Positions 34,358-43,305 of a DNA stretch of 64,000 nucleotides are shown here, piece by piece. The stretch comes from Modestobacter marinus (GTDB lineage: Bacteria > Actinomycetota > Actinomycetes > Mycobacteriales > Geodermatophilaceae). The stretch spans positions 3,286,001 to 3,350,000 of the forward strand of contig NZ_JAAMPA010000001.1 of assembly GCF_011758655.1 (NCBI RefSeq), in the 5' to 3' direction. The number at the start of each line of letters is the position of its first letter. Within the stretch, counting starts at the first letter, position 1. A program made the position numbers and the translations under genes. The notes under the pieces were generated by a model, which worked only from the letters and a program-made list of their open reading frames with translations, had not been told where the DNA came from and made no database searches.

Positions 34358-35124
34358 TGGGCATTCTGGACGGCAAGAAGATCCTGGTCGCCGGCGTGCT
34401 GACCGAGCAGTCGATCGCGTTCTCGGTCGCGCGGCTCGCGCAGGAGCAGGGCGCCACCGTCGTCCTGTCCAACTTCGGCCGCGCCCTGTCGCTGTGCCAG
34501 CGGATCGCCAAGCGGCTGCCGCAGGAGGCGGCGGTCGTCGAGCTGGACGTCACGAACACGGAGCACCTGGCCACGCTGGCCGACCGGCTGCGCGAGCACG
34601 TCGACGGTCTGGACGGCGTCGTCCACTCGATCGGCTTCGCGCCGCAGGAGGCGATGGGCGAGGGCTTCCCGGAGGTCGCGTGGGAGCACGCGGCGACGGC
34701 GTTCCAGGTGTCCTCCTGGTCGCTGGCCTCGCTGACCCAGGCCTGCCGCCCGCTGTTCGGCGACACCGCCTCGGTGGTCGGGCTGACCTTCGACGCCACC
34801 GTCGCGTGGCCGGTCTACGGCTGGATGGGCGCGGCCAAGGCGGCGCTGGAGTCGACCTCCCGGTACCTGGCCCGCGAGCTGGGCCCCGAGGGCGTCCGGG
34901 TGAACCTGGTCGCCGCCGGCCCGCTGCGCACCATGGCGATGAAGTCGATCCCGGGCAGCGCGCAGTTCGAGGAGGCCTGGGAGGGTCGCGCACCGCTGGG
35001 CTGGTCGGTCACCGACACCGAGCCCGCCGGCAAGGCCGTCACCGCCCTGCTGTCGGACTGGTTCCCGGCGACGACCGGAGAGATCGTGCACGTCGACGGC
35101 GGCTTCCACGCCGTGGGGGTATGA
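34357..35124 (+). CDS. fabI: enoyl-ACP reductase (NADH), InhA/FabI type
   Basis: A 255-residue enoyl-ACP reductase for the last step of each elongation cycle, and the isoniazid/triclosan-target class. It starts MGILDGKKILVAGVLTEQSI with the NADH-binding glycine region. The FabI-type active site Tyr and Lys are in YGWMGAAKAAL. Other landmarks are VVHSIGFAPQEAMG and GEIVHVDGGFHAVG. It overlaps fabG by one base, so it is translationally coupled, and the ferrochelatase gene follows seven bases later. Confidence 0.95.
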
Positions 35125-35131
35125 CGGTCTG

Positions 35132-36301
35132 GTGACCGACCTCGCGCGCCCTCGGCACCCCCTCCCCGCGGGTGCCTCCCTGACCCCTCCCGACCAGCAG
35201 CCGGACCAGGACCCGTCGCTGGCGGTCCGCAACAACGGCGGCGTCGAGCCCTCGCGTGACCCGGCGCCCGCCGGGCGTCGCGAGGCGCTGCTCGTCCTCG
35301 GCTTCGGCGGCCCCGAGGGCCACGACGACGTGATGCCGTTCCTGGAGAACGTCACCCGCGGCCGCGGCATCCCGCGCGAGCGGCTGGAGGCCGTCGCCGA
35401 GCACTACCACCACTTCGGCGGCGTGAGCCCGATCAACGACCAGAACAAGGCGCTGGTCGCCGCCCTGGAGGCCGAGCTCGCCGGCGCCGGCATCGACCTG
35501 CCGGTGTACTGGGGCAACCGCAACTGGGCGCCCTACGTCGAGGACGCCTGGCGGCAGATGGCCACCGACGGCGTCGAGCACGCCTACGTGCTCGCCACCT
35601 CGGCCTACGCCTCCTTCTCCGGGTGCCGGCAGTACCACGAGGACGTCGCCCGGGCCCGGGTCGCGCTGGAGCTCGACCCGTCCGCGCCGCAGGGCCCCAC
35701 GGCGGAGAAGCTCCCGCACTACTTCGACGCACCGGGGTTCGTCCAGGCCAACGCCGAGGCGCTGGCCACCGCGATCGCCTCGCTGCCCGAGGAGGTCCGG
35801 GACACCGCCCGGCTGGTGGCCACGGCGCACAGCATCCCGAACGCCATGGCCGCGGTGGCCGGGCCGCAGGGCGGTGCCTACGAGGCCGAGCTGCAGCGGG
35901 CCGCCCAGCTCGTCGTCGAGGCGGCGGCACCGGGCCGCGACTTCGACCTGGTGTGGCAGAGCCGCAGCGGGCCGCCGTCGGTGCCGTGGCTGGAGCCCGA
36001 CGTGAACGACCACCTGCGCGCGCTGGCCGAGTCCGGCGAGACCGCCGTCGTCGTCTTCCCGGTCGGGTTCATCTCCGACCACCTCGAGGTCATCTGGGAC
36101 CTGGACAACGAGGCCGAGGAGACCGCCGGCGAGCTGGGCCTGGCCTTCGCCCGGGCGGCGACCGCCGGCACGCACCCGGCGTTCGTCGCCTCGCTGCGGG
36201 AGCTGCTGGTCGAGCGGCGTGCGGGCGGGGAGCCCCGGCTGGGCACCAACTGCCCGGCGTCCTGCTGCTTCGTCCAGCGCCCGGCCCGCCCGACGGCCTG
36301 A
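35132..36301 (+). CDS. hemH: ferrochelatase (coproporphyrin-type)
   Basis: A 389-residue ferrochelatase that inserts Fe(II) into the porphyrin ring. In actinobacteria the substrate is coproporphyrin III (CpfC). The catalytic His is in ATAHSIPNAM and the acidic partner in LEVIWDLDNEAEE. Four cysteines (Cys165 in SGCRQYHED, Cys374, Cys378 and Cys379 in NCPASCCF) match the [2Fe-2S] cluster of actinobacterial ferrochelatases. The first 45 residues are disordered-like and extra. GTG 35132 has only a distant G-rich site, so the start could lie a little downstream. Third gene of the fabG-fabI-hemH operon. Confidence 0.94.
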   Translation: MTDLARPRHPLPAGASLTPPDQQPDQDPSLAVRNNGGVEPSRDPAPAGRREALLVLGFGGPEGHDDVMPFLENVTRGRGIPRERLEAVAEHYHHFGGVSPINDQNKALVAALEAELAGAGIDLPVYWGNRNWAPYVEDAWRQMATDGVEHAYVLATSAYASFSGCRQYHEDVARARVALELDPSAPQGPTAEKLPHYFDAPGFVQANAEALATAIASLPEEVRDTARLVATAHSIPNAMAAVAGPQGGAYEAELQRAAQLVVEAAAPGRDFDLVWQSRSGPPSVPWLEPDVNDHLRALAESGETAVVVFPVGFISDHLEVIWDLDNEAEETAGELGLAFARAATAGTHPAFVASLRELLVERRAGGEPRLGTNCPASCCFVQRPARPTA

Positions 36302-36312
36302 GCCCCGCACGA

Positions 36313-36349
36313 TCCCACCCGCGAGGACGCCAGGTCAGCGCGGGTGGGA
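36313..36349. terminator. hairpin between convergent genes
   Basis: TCCCACCCGCG and its exact complement CGCGGGTGGGA flank a 15-base loop, between the ferrochelatase stop and the stop of the convergent 246-aa gene. Likely bidirectional. Confidence 0.7.
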
Positions 36350-36369
36350 CGGCGCGGGAGCGCCGCTCC

Positions 36370-37110
36370 TCAGCCCCGCGGGACCCAGTTGTAGGCGGCC
36401 ACCGTCGCCTCGCGGACGGCGGTCGCCAGCGGGCGCAGCGCCTCGTCGCGGGCCGCTGCCTGGGCGGTGGTGACCGCGGCGCCCGGGGCGTCGGCCATCG
36501 CCAGGTCCAGCACCTGGGAGAGCCGCTGCGCCCGGCCGAGCACCGACAGGGCCACCGGGTCGTGGTCGGCGGGCAGGCCGGGGGCGTGCACGGTCCGGGC
36601 CAGCCCGGCCAGCAGCCCGGGGACCTCGGGGTTCCACCGGGCGAGGTCCAGCGAGGCGAGCGTGCGGGCGGAGTCGCCGACGGCGAGGTCGAGCGCCCCG
36701 GAGACCGCCCGCAGGTTGCCCTCCACCGGGGGTGCCACGGGCGGTGCACCGTCGAGGGAGACGGCCGTCCAGGAGACCGCCTCGGGGCCCAGCGCCTCCG
36801 GCACGAGGGCGAGCCGGCTGCCGACGGCGGCCTGCCCGGCCTCCAGGCCGAGCGCCACCAGCTCCGGTACCGCCGGCAGGCCCCGGGTGTCCCCGGGCAC
36901 CGGCAGCACCAGCCGCAGCCGCTGCTCGCCCAGGCCGCGCAGCGCGCTCAGCGCCCAGCCCAGCGGCACGGCCTCGTCGGTGCCGGGCAGCCCGACCACC
37001 CGATGGGCGGTCTCGCCCAGCAGGACGTCGAGCGCCTCGTCGTAGGAGCTGCGGCCGGTGAGCCAGGCGGTGGACCAGACGGCGAACCGGCCGGCGGCGA
37101 TGTCGTGCAC
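36370..37110 (-). CDS. conserved unknown protein (246 aa)
   Basis: A soluble Ala/Leu-rich protein of about 246 residues. The start includes VHDIAAGRFAVWSTAWLTGR and the body has LDVLLGETAHRVVGLPGTDE, LRLVLPVPGDTRGLPAVPEL, LVPEALGPEAVSWTAVSLDG and AAYNWVPRG at the end. I recognise it only as a conserved actinobacterial hypothetical protein. No ribosome binding site is convincing. GTG 37110 is chosen because the conserved-looking part begins there, and it may be a leaderless start. It diverges from the NfeD gene. Confidence 0.65.
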   Translation of the reverse strand: MHDIAAGRFAVWSTAWLTGRSSYDEALDVLLGETAHRVVGLPGTDEAVPLGWALSALRGLGEQRLRLVLPVPGDTRGLPAVPELVALGLEAGQAAVGSRLALVPEALGPEAVSWTAVSLDGAPPVAPPVEGNLRAVSGALDLAVGDSARTLASLDLARWNPEVPGLLAGLARTVHAPGLPADHDPVALSVLGRAQRLSQVLDLAMADAPGAAVTTAQAAARDEALRPLATAVREATVAAYNWVPRG

Positions 37111-37222
37111 GGTGAACGAGGCTACGACGGCCCCGCCACCGGCCGGAGCGCGACCGACCGGGAGAGGTCCCGCGGGCGTGGGACGACGGCCGGACGGGGC
37201 CTTCGCGTGCCAGACTCGGAAC

Positions 37223-37654
37223 GTGCCCGCCTGGTTGCTCTGGTTGATCGCCTCAGGCCTGTTCGCGGCCGGTGAGGTCGCCAGCCTGGACCTGGTCCTG
37301 CTCATGTTCGCCGGCGGCGCGTTGGGCGGCATGGGCGTCGCCCTGCTGGGCGGTGACCTGCTCCTGCAGGTGATCGCCTTCATCGTCGTCTCGGCCGGGC
37401 TGCTGGTCCTGGTCCGTCCCGTCGCCAAGCGGCACCTGGTCGACCGCACCCCCGAGCAGATCGACGGCGTCGCGACCTACGTCGGCCGGGAGGCGGTGGT
37501 CAGCCAGCGCGTGGACAACAGCGCGGGCCGGATCCGGCTGGGCCACGACGAGTGGACCGCGCGCACCCAGCTCGACGACGAGGCGTACGAGATCGGCGCC
37601 GAGGTCCGGATCGTGCAGATCGAGGGACCGATCGCCTACGTCAGCCACCTCTGA
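37223..37654 (+). CDS. NfeD-like membrane protein
   Basis: A 143-residue NfeD short-form protein with two or three N-terminal membrane helices (LLWLIASGLFAAGEVASLD, VLLMFAGGALGGMGVALLGG, LLLQVIAFIVVSAGLLVLV) and a C-terminal OB-fold (VGREAVVSQRVDNSAGRIRL, DEAYEIGAEVRIVQIEGPIA). NfeD proteins partner SPFH/stomatin proteins in membrane microdomains, and the SPFH gene follows 99 bases later. GTG 37223 has no clear ribosome site, so a leaderless transcript is possible. Confidence 0.88.
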   Translation: MPAWLLWLIASGLFAAGEVASLDLVLLMFAGGALGGMGVALLGGDLLLQVIAFIVVSAGLLVLVRPVAKRHLVDRTPEQIDGVATYVGREAVVSQRVDNSAGRIRLGHDEWTARTQLDDEAYEIGAEVRIVQIEGPIAYVSHL

Positions 37655-37753
37655 CCCGATCCGGGTGACCGGACGCCGCAGGGGTGCCCGTCCGGCTCCG
37701 GACGGGGCAGGATCGGATCCCCGCACCACTCCCAGGAACGGAGCACCGCCCTC

Positions 37754-39001
37754 GTGACACCCGCCCTGATCGCTCTGATCGTGATCGCCGTCCTCGTGGC
37801 CTTCGTGCTGGCCAAGAGCGTGACGATCGTCCCGCAGGCGCAGGCGAAGGTGGTCGAGCGCCTCGGCCGGTACAGCCGCACCCTCTCGCCCGGCCTGGCG
37901 CTGCTCGTGCCGTTCGTCGACCGGGTGCGCGCGACGATCGACCTGCGCGAGCAGGTCATCTCCTTCCCGCCGCAGCCGGTCATCACCGCCGACAACCTCC
38001 AGGTCGGCATCGACACCGTCGTCTACTTCCAGGTCACCGACCCGCGCCTGGCCGTGTACGGGATCGCCAACTACATCACCGGCATGGAGCAGCTGACCAC
38101 CACGACGCTGCGCAACGTCGTCGGTGGGCTGAACCTGGAGGGCGCGCTGACCGGCCGGGACGGCATCAACTCCCAGCTGCGCACCGTCCTCGACGGCACC
38201 ACCGGGCCGTGGGGCCTGCGGGTGGCCCGGGTGGAGATCAAGGCGATCGACCCGCCGCCGTCCATCCAGGACTCGATGGAGAAGCAGATGCGCGCCGACC
38301 GCGACAAGCGCGCGGTCATCCTGACCGCCGAGGGCCAGCGGCAGTCGGCGATCACCACCGCCGAGGGCCAGAAGGCAGCCTCGATCCTCTCCGCGGAGGG
38401 CAAGAAGCAGGCGGCGATCCTGGACGCCGAGGCCGAGCGGCAGAGCCGGATCCTGCGGGCCGAGGGTGAGCGGGCGGCGCTGTTCCTGCAGGCCCAGGGC
38501 CAGGCGAAGAGCATCGAGACGGTGTTCCAGGCCATCCACGACGGCAAGCCCGACCAGGGCCTGCTGGCCTACCAGTACCTGCAGACGCTGCCGAAGATCG
38601 CCCAGGGCGACGCCAACAAGATGTGGATCGTGCCCAGCGAGTTCAGCAAGGCGCTGGAGGGGCTGTCCAAGCTCGGTGGTGGCGACGACGGCGACGGGGC
38701 CCGCAGCTGGCTCGACGTCGACGCGTCCTCCGGCGGGCAGGGCGCCGGGGCGACCCAGCCGCCGGCGTCCTCACTGGACACCAGCAGCTGGTTCGACTCG
38801 AACCTGCCGCCGGCCGCCGAGCAGCCCGAGGCCAAGATCTCGCTGTCCAGCATCGCCGACACGGCGAGCGAGACGACCCCGCAGATCCCGACGCCGCCAC
38901 CGCTGTCCCAGGTCAAGCAGGACGTGCAGGAGAGCGGCCCCGCCGCCGACCCGCGCAACCGCCCCGCGGACGACGACCCGCTGCAGCTGCCGCCGTCCTG
39001 A
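37754..39001 (+). CDS. SPFH/Band 7 (stomatin-like) protein
   Basis: A 415-residue membrane-anchored stomatin-type protein. One N-terminal helix (LIALIVIAVLVAFVLA) is followed by the SPFH domain (VPQAQAKVVERLGRYSRTLS, VITADNLQVGIDTVVYFQVT) and a helical Ala/Glu/Gln segment with repeated AEGQ/AEGK motifs near residues 190-245 that should form a coiled coil. The last 110 residues are Ser/Pro/Asp-rich and low in structure. It likely forms ring-like membrane assemblies with NfeD and supports membrane protein quality. GTG 37754 lies 13 bases after a GGAG-like site, so the start is fairly sure but not ideal. Confidence 0.9.
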   Translation: MTPALIALIVIAVLVAFVLAKSVTIVPQAQAKVVERLGRYSRTLSPGLALLVPFVDRVRATIDLREQVISFPPQPVITADNLQVGIDTVVYFQVTDPRLAVYGIANYITGMEQLTTTTLRNVVGGLNLEGALTGRDGINSQLRTVLDGTTGPWGLRVARVEIKAIDPPPSIQDSMEKQMRADRDKRAVILTAEGQRQSAITTAEGQKAASILSAEGKKQAAILDAEAERQSRILRAEGERAALFLQAQGQAKSIETVFQAIHDGKPDQGLLAYQYLQTLPKIAQGDANKMWIVPSEFSKALEGLSKLGGGDDGDGARSWLDVDASSGGQGAGATQPPASSLDTSSWFDSNLPPAAEQPEAKISLSSIADTASETTPQIPTPPPLSQVKQDVQESGPAADPRNRPADDDPLQLPPS

Positions 39002-39007
39002 TGCGCT

Positions 39008-39056
39008 GAGACGCCGATGGCCCAGGACTCATCGAGTCCTGGGCCATCGGCGTCTC
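39008..39056. terminator. 22-bp perfect hairpin between convergent genes
   Basis: Arms beginning GAGACGCCGATGGCC and their exact complement flank the loop CATCG, between the SPFH gene and sigF. A CGTCC run follows instead of a T-tract. Bidirectional terminator. Confidence 0.8.
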
Positions 39057-39083
39057 GTCCCCCCTCGGCGGGGCAGGCGTCGC

Positions 39084-40064
39084 CTAGTCCTTGAGCAGGC
39101 CCTCGCGGAGCTTGGCCAGGGTCTGGCTGAGCAGCCGGGACACGTGCATCTGGGAGATGCCGATGTCCGCGGCGATCTGCGACTGGGTCATGTTGCCGAA
39201 GAACCGCAGGATCAGGATCCGGCGCTCGCGGGGCGGGATGGTGGCCAGCAGCGGCTGCAGCGACTCCCGGTACTCCACGCCCTCCAGGGCCGCGTCCTCC
39301 TCGCCGAGGGTGGCCGCCAGGGTGGGGGAGTCCTCCTCACCGGAGAGCCGCTCGTCCAGCGAGCTGCTGCGGTAGGCGTTGGCCACCGCCAGGCCCTCGA
39401 GGACCTCCGCCCGGGGGATGCCGAGGTGCTCGGCCAGCTCGGACGGCGTCGGGGCGTGCCCGTTCTTCTGCGACAGCTCACTGACCGCCGCGTTCAGCGA
39501 GAGGTGCAGCTCCTGCAGCCGCCGGGGCACCCGCACCGACCAGCCCTGGTCGCGGAAGTGCCGCTTGATCTCACCGGTGATCGTCGGCACGGCGAAGGAG
39601 AGGAACTCCACCCCGCGGCTCGGGTCGAACCGGTCGATGGCGGCGATCAGACCGAGGGTGCCCACCTGGAGCAGGTCGTCGAACGGCTCGCCGCGGTTGC
39701 TGAACCGGCGGGCGAAGTGCCGCACCAGCGGCAAGTGCTCCTCGACCAGGATCTCGCGGAGTCGCTCCCGCCGCGGGTCGCCCTTGTCCAGGGTGGCCAG
39801 CTCGGCGAACAGCGGCGCGGTCCGCTCGGCCCGCTTCCGGTTGTCCGACATCGGCACCGGGTCGGCAACGGGCTCCGGCGTCGCCGCCGAGGACTCGGGG
39901 GAGGACTCCGTGGTGCCGGTGGGTCCGGTCGTCGTCTCGGACCCCTCGGCGGCGCCGGCGACCGGAGGGGCGTCGGCGGCGGGGGTCGGGGACCCGAGGG
40001 GCTCACCCGAGCCGAGGACGGCGTCGTCGGCAGCCGGGGAGTCCGGGGCAGCCGACCGCGTCAC
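39084..40064 (-). CDS. sigF: SigF/SigB/SigG-family stress sigma factor
   Basis: A 326-residue group 3 sigma factor. After a 70-residue Pro/Ala/Thr-rich N-terminus come region 2 (HLPLVRHFARRFSNRGEPFD, SRGVEFLSFAVPTITGEIKR), region 3 (WSVRVPRRLQELHLSLNAAV, PTPSELAEHLGI) and region 4 (IPPRERRILILRFFGNMTQS, ADIGISQMHVSRLLSQTLAKL). This is the general-stress type that reads GTTT/GNNT and GGGTAT/C promoters. Its GTG overlaps the stop of the anti-sigma gene (GTGA), so the pair is translationally coupled, as in usfX-sigF of mycobacteria. GGGTAT-like boxes at 23-33 kb and GGGTAC at 43291 are candidate targets. Confidence 0.92.
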   Translation of the reverse strand: MTRSAAPDSPAADDAVLGSGEPLGSPTPAADAPPVAGAAEGSETTTGPTGTTESSPESSAATPEPVADPVPMSDNRKRAERTAPLFAELATLDKGDPRRERLREILVEEHLPLVRHFARRFSNRGEPFDDLLQVGTLGLIAAIDRFDPSRGVEFLSFAVPTITGEIKRHFRDQGWSVRVPRRLQELHLSLNAAVSELSQKNGHAPTPSELAEHLGIPRAEVLEGLAVANAYRSSSLDERLSGEEDSPTLAATLGEEDAALEGVEYRESLQPLLATIPPRERRILILRFFGNMTQSQIAADIGISQMHVSRLLSQTLAKLREGLLKD

Positions 40065-40558
40065 CGTGCGACCGACACGTCGGGGTCGGACTGCTCGGTC
40101 AGGGCGTCGATCGCGCTGTAGCGCCGCAGCTTCTTGACCAGGGTGATGCAGGCGACCGGCGTGGACTCGCCGCTGCCGGCCGCGACCGTCGCCTGGTTGC
40201 TCGGCCCGGCCTCGACCGTGTCGACCAGGGTGTGCAGCACCGCCCAGCCGAAGCCGTCGCGCGGGACGTCGACACCGGCCGCCGTCGGCACCCAGGCGTC
40301 GATCCGCAGACCGTCGCGGGCGGCCTCGAAGACGACCGTGAGAGGCGCGTCGCCCAGGGCGACGGAGGACAGCGTGGCGCAGGCCTCGTCGACCGCGAGC
40401 CGCAGGTCCTCGACCGCGTCGAGGTCGAAGTCCATCCGCATCGCCAGGTCACCGGTCATCGCCCGCACCGCAGGCAGCTGGGTCGGCGAGGTGGGGACCC
40501 GCAGTTCCAGCCGCTCGGTGCGCCGCTCGCCGGTGGCGGCGCCCGTCGTGTCGACCAT
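40061..40558 (-). CDS. RsbW/UsfX-type anti-sigma factor
   Basis: A 165-residue GHKL-fold ATPase that should bind and hold SigF, and phosphorylate its STAS antagonist. The N-box region is LRLAVDEACATLSSVALG, the UsfX-like form with Glu-Ala-Cys instead of the Glu-x-x-x-Asn of RsbW, so kinase activity may be weak. FGWAVLHTLVDTVEAG corresponds to the G1/lid region. ATG 40558 follows GAAGGAG. It is the first gene of the pair with sigF, and its stop overlaps the sigF start. Confidence 0.85.
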   Translation of the reverse strand: MVDTTGAATGERRTERLELRVPTSPTQLPAVRAMTGDLAMRMDFDLDAVEDLRLAVDEACATLSSVALGDAPLTVVFEAARDGLRIDAWVPTAAGVDVPRDGFGWAVLHTLVDTVEAGPSNQATVAAGSGESTPVACITLVKKLRRYSAIDALTEQSDPDVSVAR

Positions 40559-40831
40559 GCGTCGTTCGCTCCTTCGTCGTCCCCGCGCCCTCGGACGAGA
40601 GCGCGGGCGTCCGTTCTCAGCGCACCCGCCGCGCGGCCCGCTCGGAGCACGGACCACGCGCGGTCGCTCGTCAGGTGTCGGGTCCGACGGTAGACGCACG
40701 GCCTGGCTCTGGTGCCCAGCGGGGCGCGCCCCCACACACCGATGTCCCGGCGACGTGGCCCGCGGCACCCGCCAGGGGGATCCGGTGACCGCTCGTGTTT
40801 GAGCCCACCCGGTCGTGCACATCCCTCCGGC

Positions 40832-41839
40832 GTGAGACTCCGGCGCAGTGACGTGCACGCCCCCGGCTGGACCCGGCGTCGCGCGGGCAAGGGGTTCTCC
40901 TACCAGGACGAGGACGGGGCGCTGATCAAGGACGACCGGCTGGACCGGTTGCGGGCCCTGGCCATCCCGCCGGCCTGGAAGGACGTCTGGATCTGCCCGT
41001 GGCCCAACGGCCACATCCAGGCGGTCGGCACCGACGCCGCCGGCCGGCGGCAGTACCGCTACCACGACGAGTGGCGGGTCAAGCGGGACGCCGCCAAGCA
41101 CGAGCGCGTCCTGGAGATCTCCCACCAGCTGCCCGACGTCCGGGACGAGGTGGTGGCGGCGCTGCGCACCCGGGGGCTCAACCGCGAGCGGGTGCTGGCC
41201 TGCGCTGTCCGGTTGCTCGACCTCGGCGCGTTCCGGGTGGGCAGCGAGCAGTACGCCGAGGACAACGGCACCTACGGGCTGGCGACGCTGCGCCGCGAGC
41301 ACGTGTCCGTGCGCGGGGAGCGGGTCTTCTTCCACTACACCGCCAAGGGCGGCATCGACCGGGAGGTCGAGCTGCTGGACCGGCCGACCGCCACCGTCGT
41401 CCGGCAGCTGCTGGAGCGCCCGGCGGACGAGGGGCAGGAGCTGCTCGGCTACCGGCTGGCCGACGGCAGCTGGCACGACGTGACCAGCGACGAGGTGAAC
41501 GCCTACCTCAAGGAGGTCAGCGGCGCCGAGATCACCGCCAAGGACTTCCGCACCTGGACGGCGACGGTGATGATGGCCGCCACCCTGGCCGAGGCTCCGC
41601 CGCCCCGCAGCAAGACGGCACGGCAGAAGCTGGTGCGGCAGGCCTACGTCAAGGTCTCCGAGCAGCTGGGCAACACCCCGACGGTCTGCAAGAACAGTTA
41701 CGTCGACCCGCGCGTGGTCGACCGGTACGAGCACGGCGAGACCGTCGTCGAGGCCCTCGCCGAGGCAGCGAAGGCACCCGACGACCGGACGGCGCAGCGC
41801 ACCATCGAGACGGCGGTCTGCTCACTGCTCAGCGCCTGA
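40832..41839 (+). CDS. DNA topoisomerase IB
   Basis: A 335-residue poxvirus-type topoisomerase IB that relaxes supercoils through a 3'-phosphotyrosine link. Family blocks are present: GFSYQDEDGALIKDD, IPPAWKDVWICPWPNGHIQA, HDEWRVKRDAAKHERV, FRVGSEQYAEDNGTYGLATL (the active-site Arg/Lys region), GAEITAKDFRTWTATV, and the catalytic Tyr in VCKNSYVDPRV. Length equals the viral and bacterial forms. GTG 40832 precedes the conserved RRSDVHAPGWTRRRAGKGF. There is no good ribosome site, so it may be leaderless. It diverges from the RsbW gene. Confidence 0.93.
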   Translation: MRLRRSDVHAPGWTRRRAGKGFSYQDEDGALIKDDRLDRLRALAIPPAWKDVWICPWPNGHIQAVGTDAAGRRQYRYHDEWRVKRDAAKHERVLEISHQLPDVRDEVVAALRTRGLNRERVLACAVRLLDLGAFRVGSEQYAEDNGTYGLATLRREHVSVRGERVFFHYTAKGGIDREVELLDRPTATVVRQLLERPADEGQELLGYRLADGSWHDVTSDEVNAYLKEVSGAEITAKDFRTWTATVMMAATLAEAPPPRSKTARQKLVRQAYVKVSEQLGNTPTVCKNSYVDPRVVDRYEHGETVVEALAEAAKAPDDRTAQRTIETAVCSLLSA

Positions 41840-41846
41840 TGAAGGA

Positions 41847-41897
41847 CCCCGCTGCCCCCCACCACTCGCAAGCTCGTGGCGGGACCCTGCAGCGGGG
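41847..41897. repeat. dispersed palindrome-ended repeat, copy B
   Basis: Inverted relative to copies C and D. Ends CCCCGCTGC and GCAGCGGGG are complementary, and the interior holds CCACCACTCGCAAGCTCG. It sits eight bases after the topoisomerase stop. Confidence 0.8.
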
Positions 41898-41901
41898 CCG
41901 A

Positions 41902-41943
41902 ACGACGACGGCGCCCCACCCGGAGGTGGAGCGCCGTCGTCGT
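41902..41943. terminator. long hairpin between topoisomerase and STAS genes
   Basis: ACGACGACGGCGC pairs with GCGCCGTCGTCGT and the stem extends inward with one mismatch (CCCACC/GGTGGA). It lies between convergent genes and is likely a bidirectional terminator. Confidence 0.75.
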
Positions 41944-41963
41944 GTGTGCGAGAGGGGTCTTGC

Positions 41964-42362
41964 TCAGGCCTTCTCGGCGATCGTGAACAGGTCGATGAGG
42001 CCGGTGACCTCGAGCGGCCGGGTCACGGCGCGGGTGTTGGCCACCAGTCGCAGGCCGACGTCGCGCGAGCGGGCCGACTTCTGGGTCTCCACGAGCACGG
42101 CCAGGCCGGCCGAGCCGAGGAACTGGACACCGCACAGGTCGATCACCAGCGCGGTCGGCTGCTGCTCGAGCTGGGTGTCCAGCGACGCCCGCAGGACGGG
42201 GGCGGTGAAGGTGTCGACCTCGCCGACGACCGTCACGGTGACCGTGCCGTCGCCGTCGGTGGACGTCGACAGCGTGATCACGTCGTCGAAGGGTGCGTCG
42301 TTCGAGTCAGCCGGGGCTGACACGTCGCGCGAGCCCTCGGCGGGTGAGTCAGGTGAGGTCAC
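41964..42362 (-). CDS. STAS anti-sigma factor antagonist
   Basis: A 132-residue protein with a 28-residue acidic lead and a STAS domain: VTVTVVGEVDTFTAPVLRAS, ALVIDLCGVQFLGSAGLAVL (Ser of the phosphorylation site in LGSAGL), then ARSRDVGLRLVANTRAVTRP. It should bind the RsbW-type kinase when unphosphorylated and free SigF. GTG 42362 follows AGGAG. An inverted repeat TGTAC-TGCG-GTACA lies 56 bases upstream. Confidence 0.9.
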   Translation of the reverse strand: MTSPDSPAEGSRDVSAPADSNDAPFDDVITLSTSTDGDGTVTVTVVGEVDTFTAPVLRASLDTQLEQQPTALVIDLCGVQFLGSAGLAVLVETQKSARSRDVGLRLVANTRAVTRPLEVTGLIDLFTIAEKA

Positions 42363-42417
42363 GGACTGCAGCTCCTCTCAGCGGCGATGCCTGGCGGGTG
42401 CGCAGGTGCCCGGACAA

Positions 42418-42431
42418 TGTACTGCGGTACA
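42418..42431. promoter_or_regulatory. inverted repeat upstream of the STAS gene
   Basis: TGTAC and GTACA flank TGCG, 56-69 bases before the GTG start. Possible operator or part of the promoter; the binding protein is unknown. Confidence 0.35.
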
Positions 42432-42611
42432 CCGCCGAACCCGACGCGACCCGGGACATCGAGGTTCCGGACACGCCTCCCGAGGAGCTCTCGGGCAGGC
42501 CACGGCTGGCTGCTCAACCGTGGCGCCCAACCTAGTCGGGTCATGATCGCGGCACCAATCCAGTGCCCGACCGCCCGGTCACGCGGCCGGGCGGTCGACG
42601 CGCAGCGGGGC

Positions 42612-43130
42612 TCAGGTGCCCTCGACCACGTGGACGGCGCTCTCCTCGGGGCCCTCGCCGCCGACCGGCGCGTCGGCGAACGCCTCGACGTCGTCCCCGG
42701 TGCGGTTGGTGCCCGAGTCGCTCAGCCGATCGGTGTCCTCGTCCTGGTCGAGCTGCGCGAAGGCCCGATCGGGGTCCTCGGCGGGGCGCACGTCGGGGGC
42801 GTCCTCGGGGATCTCGCGCTCCAGCCGCCCGCTGAGCGACTCGCCCTCGGACTGCTCGCGCGCCGTCGTGCCGAAGTCGACGTCCTGGTGCTGGCGGTCA
42901 CCGGGCTCGGGGGCGAACTCCGGGTCCTCGGCGCGGGCCATGGTCGGGCTGTCGTCCTGGGAGACCTCGGGGATGCCGTTGTCCTCGGGGAAGACGTCCC
43001 GGGCGGTCTGGCCCTCGGGGCCGACGTCGCCGCGGGAGCCGTCCGCCGTGCCGGTGAGCCCGCGCTCGTCGTCGGGGAACTCGGCGTCGTTCAGTGCGGA
43101 GTCGCGGGCAGCGCGGTCCGGGTCGGTCAT
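42612..43130 (-). CDS. DUF5709-like acidic protein
   Basis: A 172-residue, strongly acidic and probably disordered protein with many Asp-Pro and Glu-Asp pairs (EGESLSGRLEREIPEDAPD, RAFAQLDQDEDTDRLSDSG). The SLSGRLEREIP motif fits the DUF5709 group of actinobacteria. GGAGG eight bases before ATG 43130. Function unknown; such proteins are often stress-induced. Confidence 0.7.
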   Translation of the reverse strand: MTDPDRAARDSALNDAEFPDDERGLTGTADGSRGDVGPEGQTARDVFPEDNGIPEVSQDDSPTMARAEDPEFAPEPGDRQHQDVDFGTTAREQSEGESLSGRLEREIPEDAPDVRPAEDPDRAFAQLDQDEDTDRLSDSGTNRTGDDVEAFADAPVGGEGPEESAVHVVEGT

Positions 43131-43290
43131 GGGAGTGCCTCCGTTCTGCGCGCCTCGGCGGTGGGCGCGCTCGTCCGTCCGGTGGACGGCGGGAGCCGGT
43201 CGGGTGACCGGCGTCGTGGTCGGGCCCTACCCGGCCCGGTGCCGGGCATGCGTGATCCAGCTCCCGCCGCCGCATGGCACCGGGCGCCCC

Positions 43291-43296
43291 GGGTAC
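43291..43296 (+). promoter_or_regulatory. SigB/SigF-type promoter before the DUF1360 gene
   Basis: GCAT, 15 bases, then GGGTAC matches the GNNT-N14-16-GGGTAC/T pattern of actinobacterial general-stress promoters. The ATG follows nine bases after the -10, so the transcript would be nearly leaderless. Confidence 0.45.
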
Positions 43297-43305
43297 CGGC
43301 GCGAC

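Noticed and set aside
35121..35135. ATG at 35121 as ferrochelatase start.
   Set aside because: It reads in another frame and stops within five codons.
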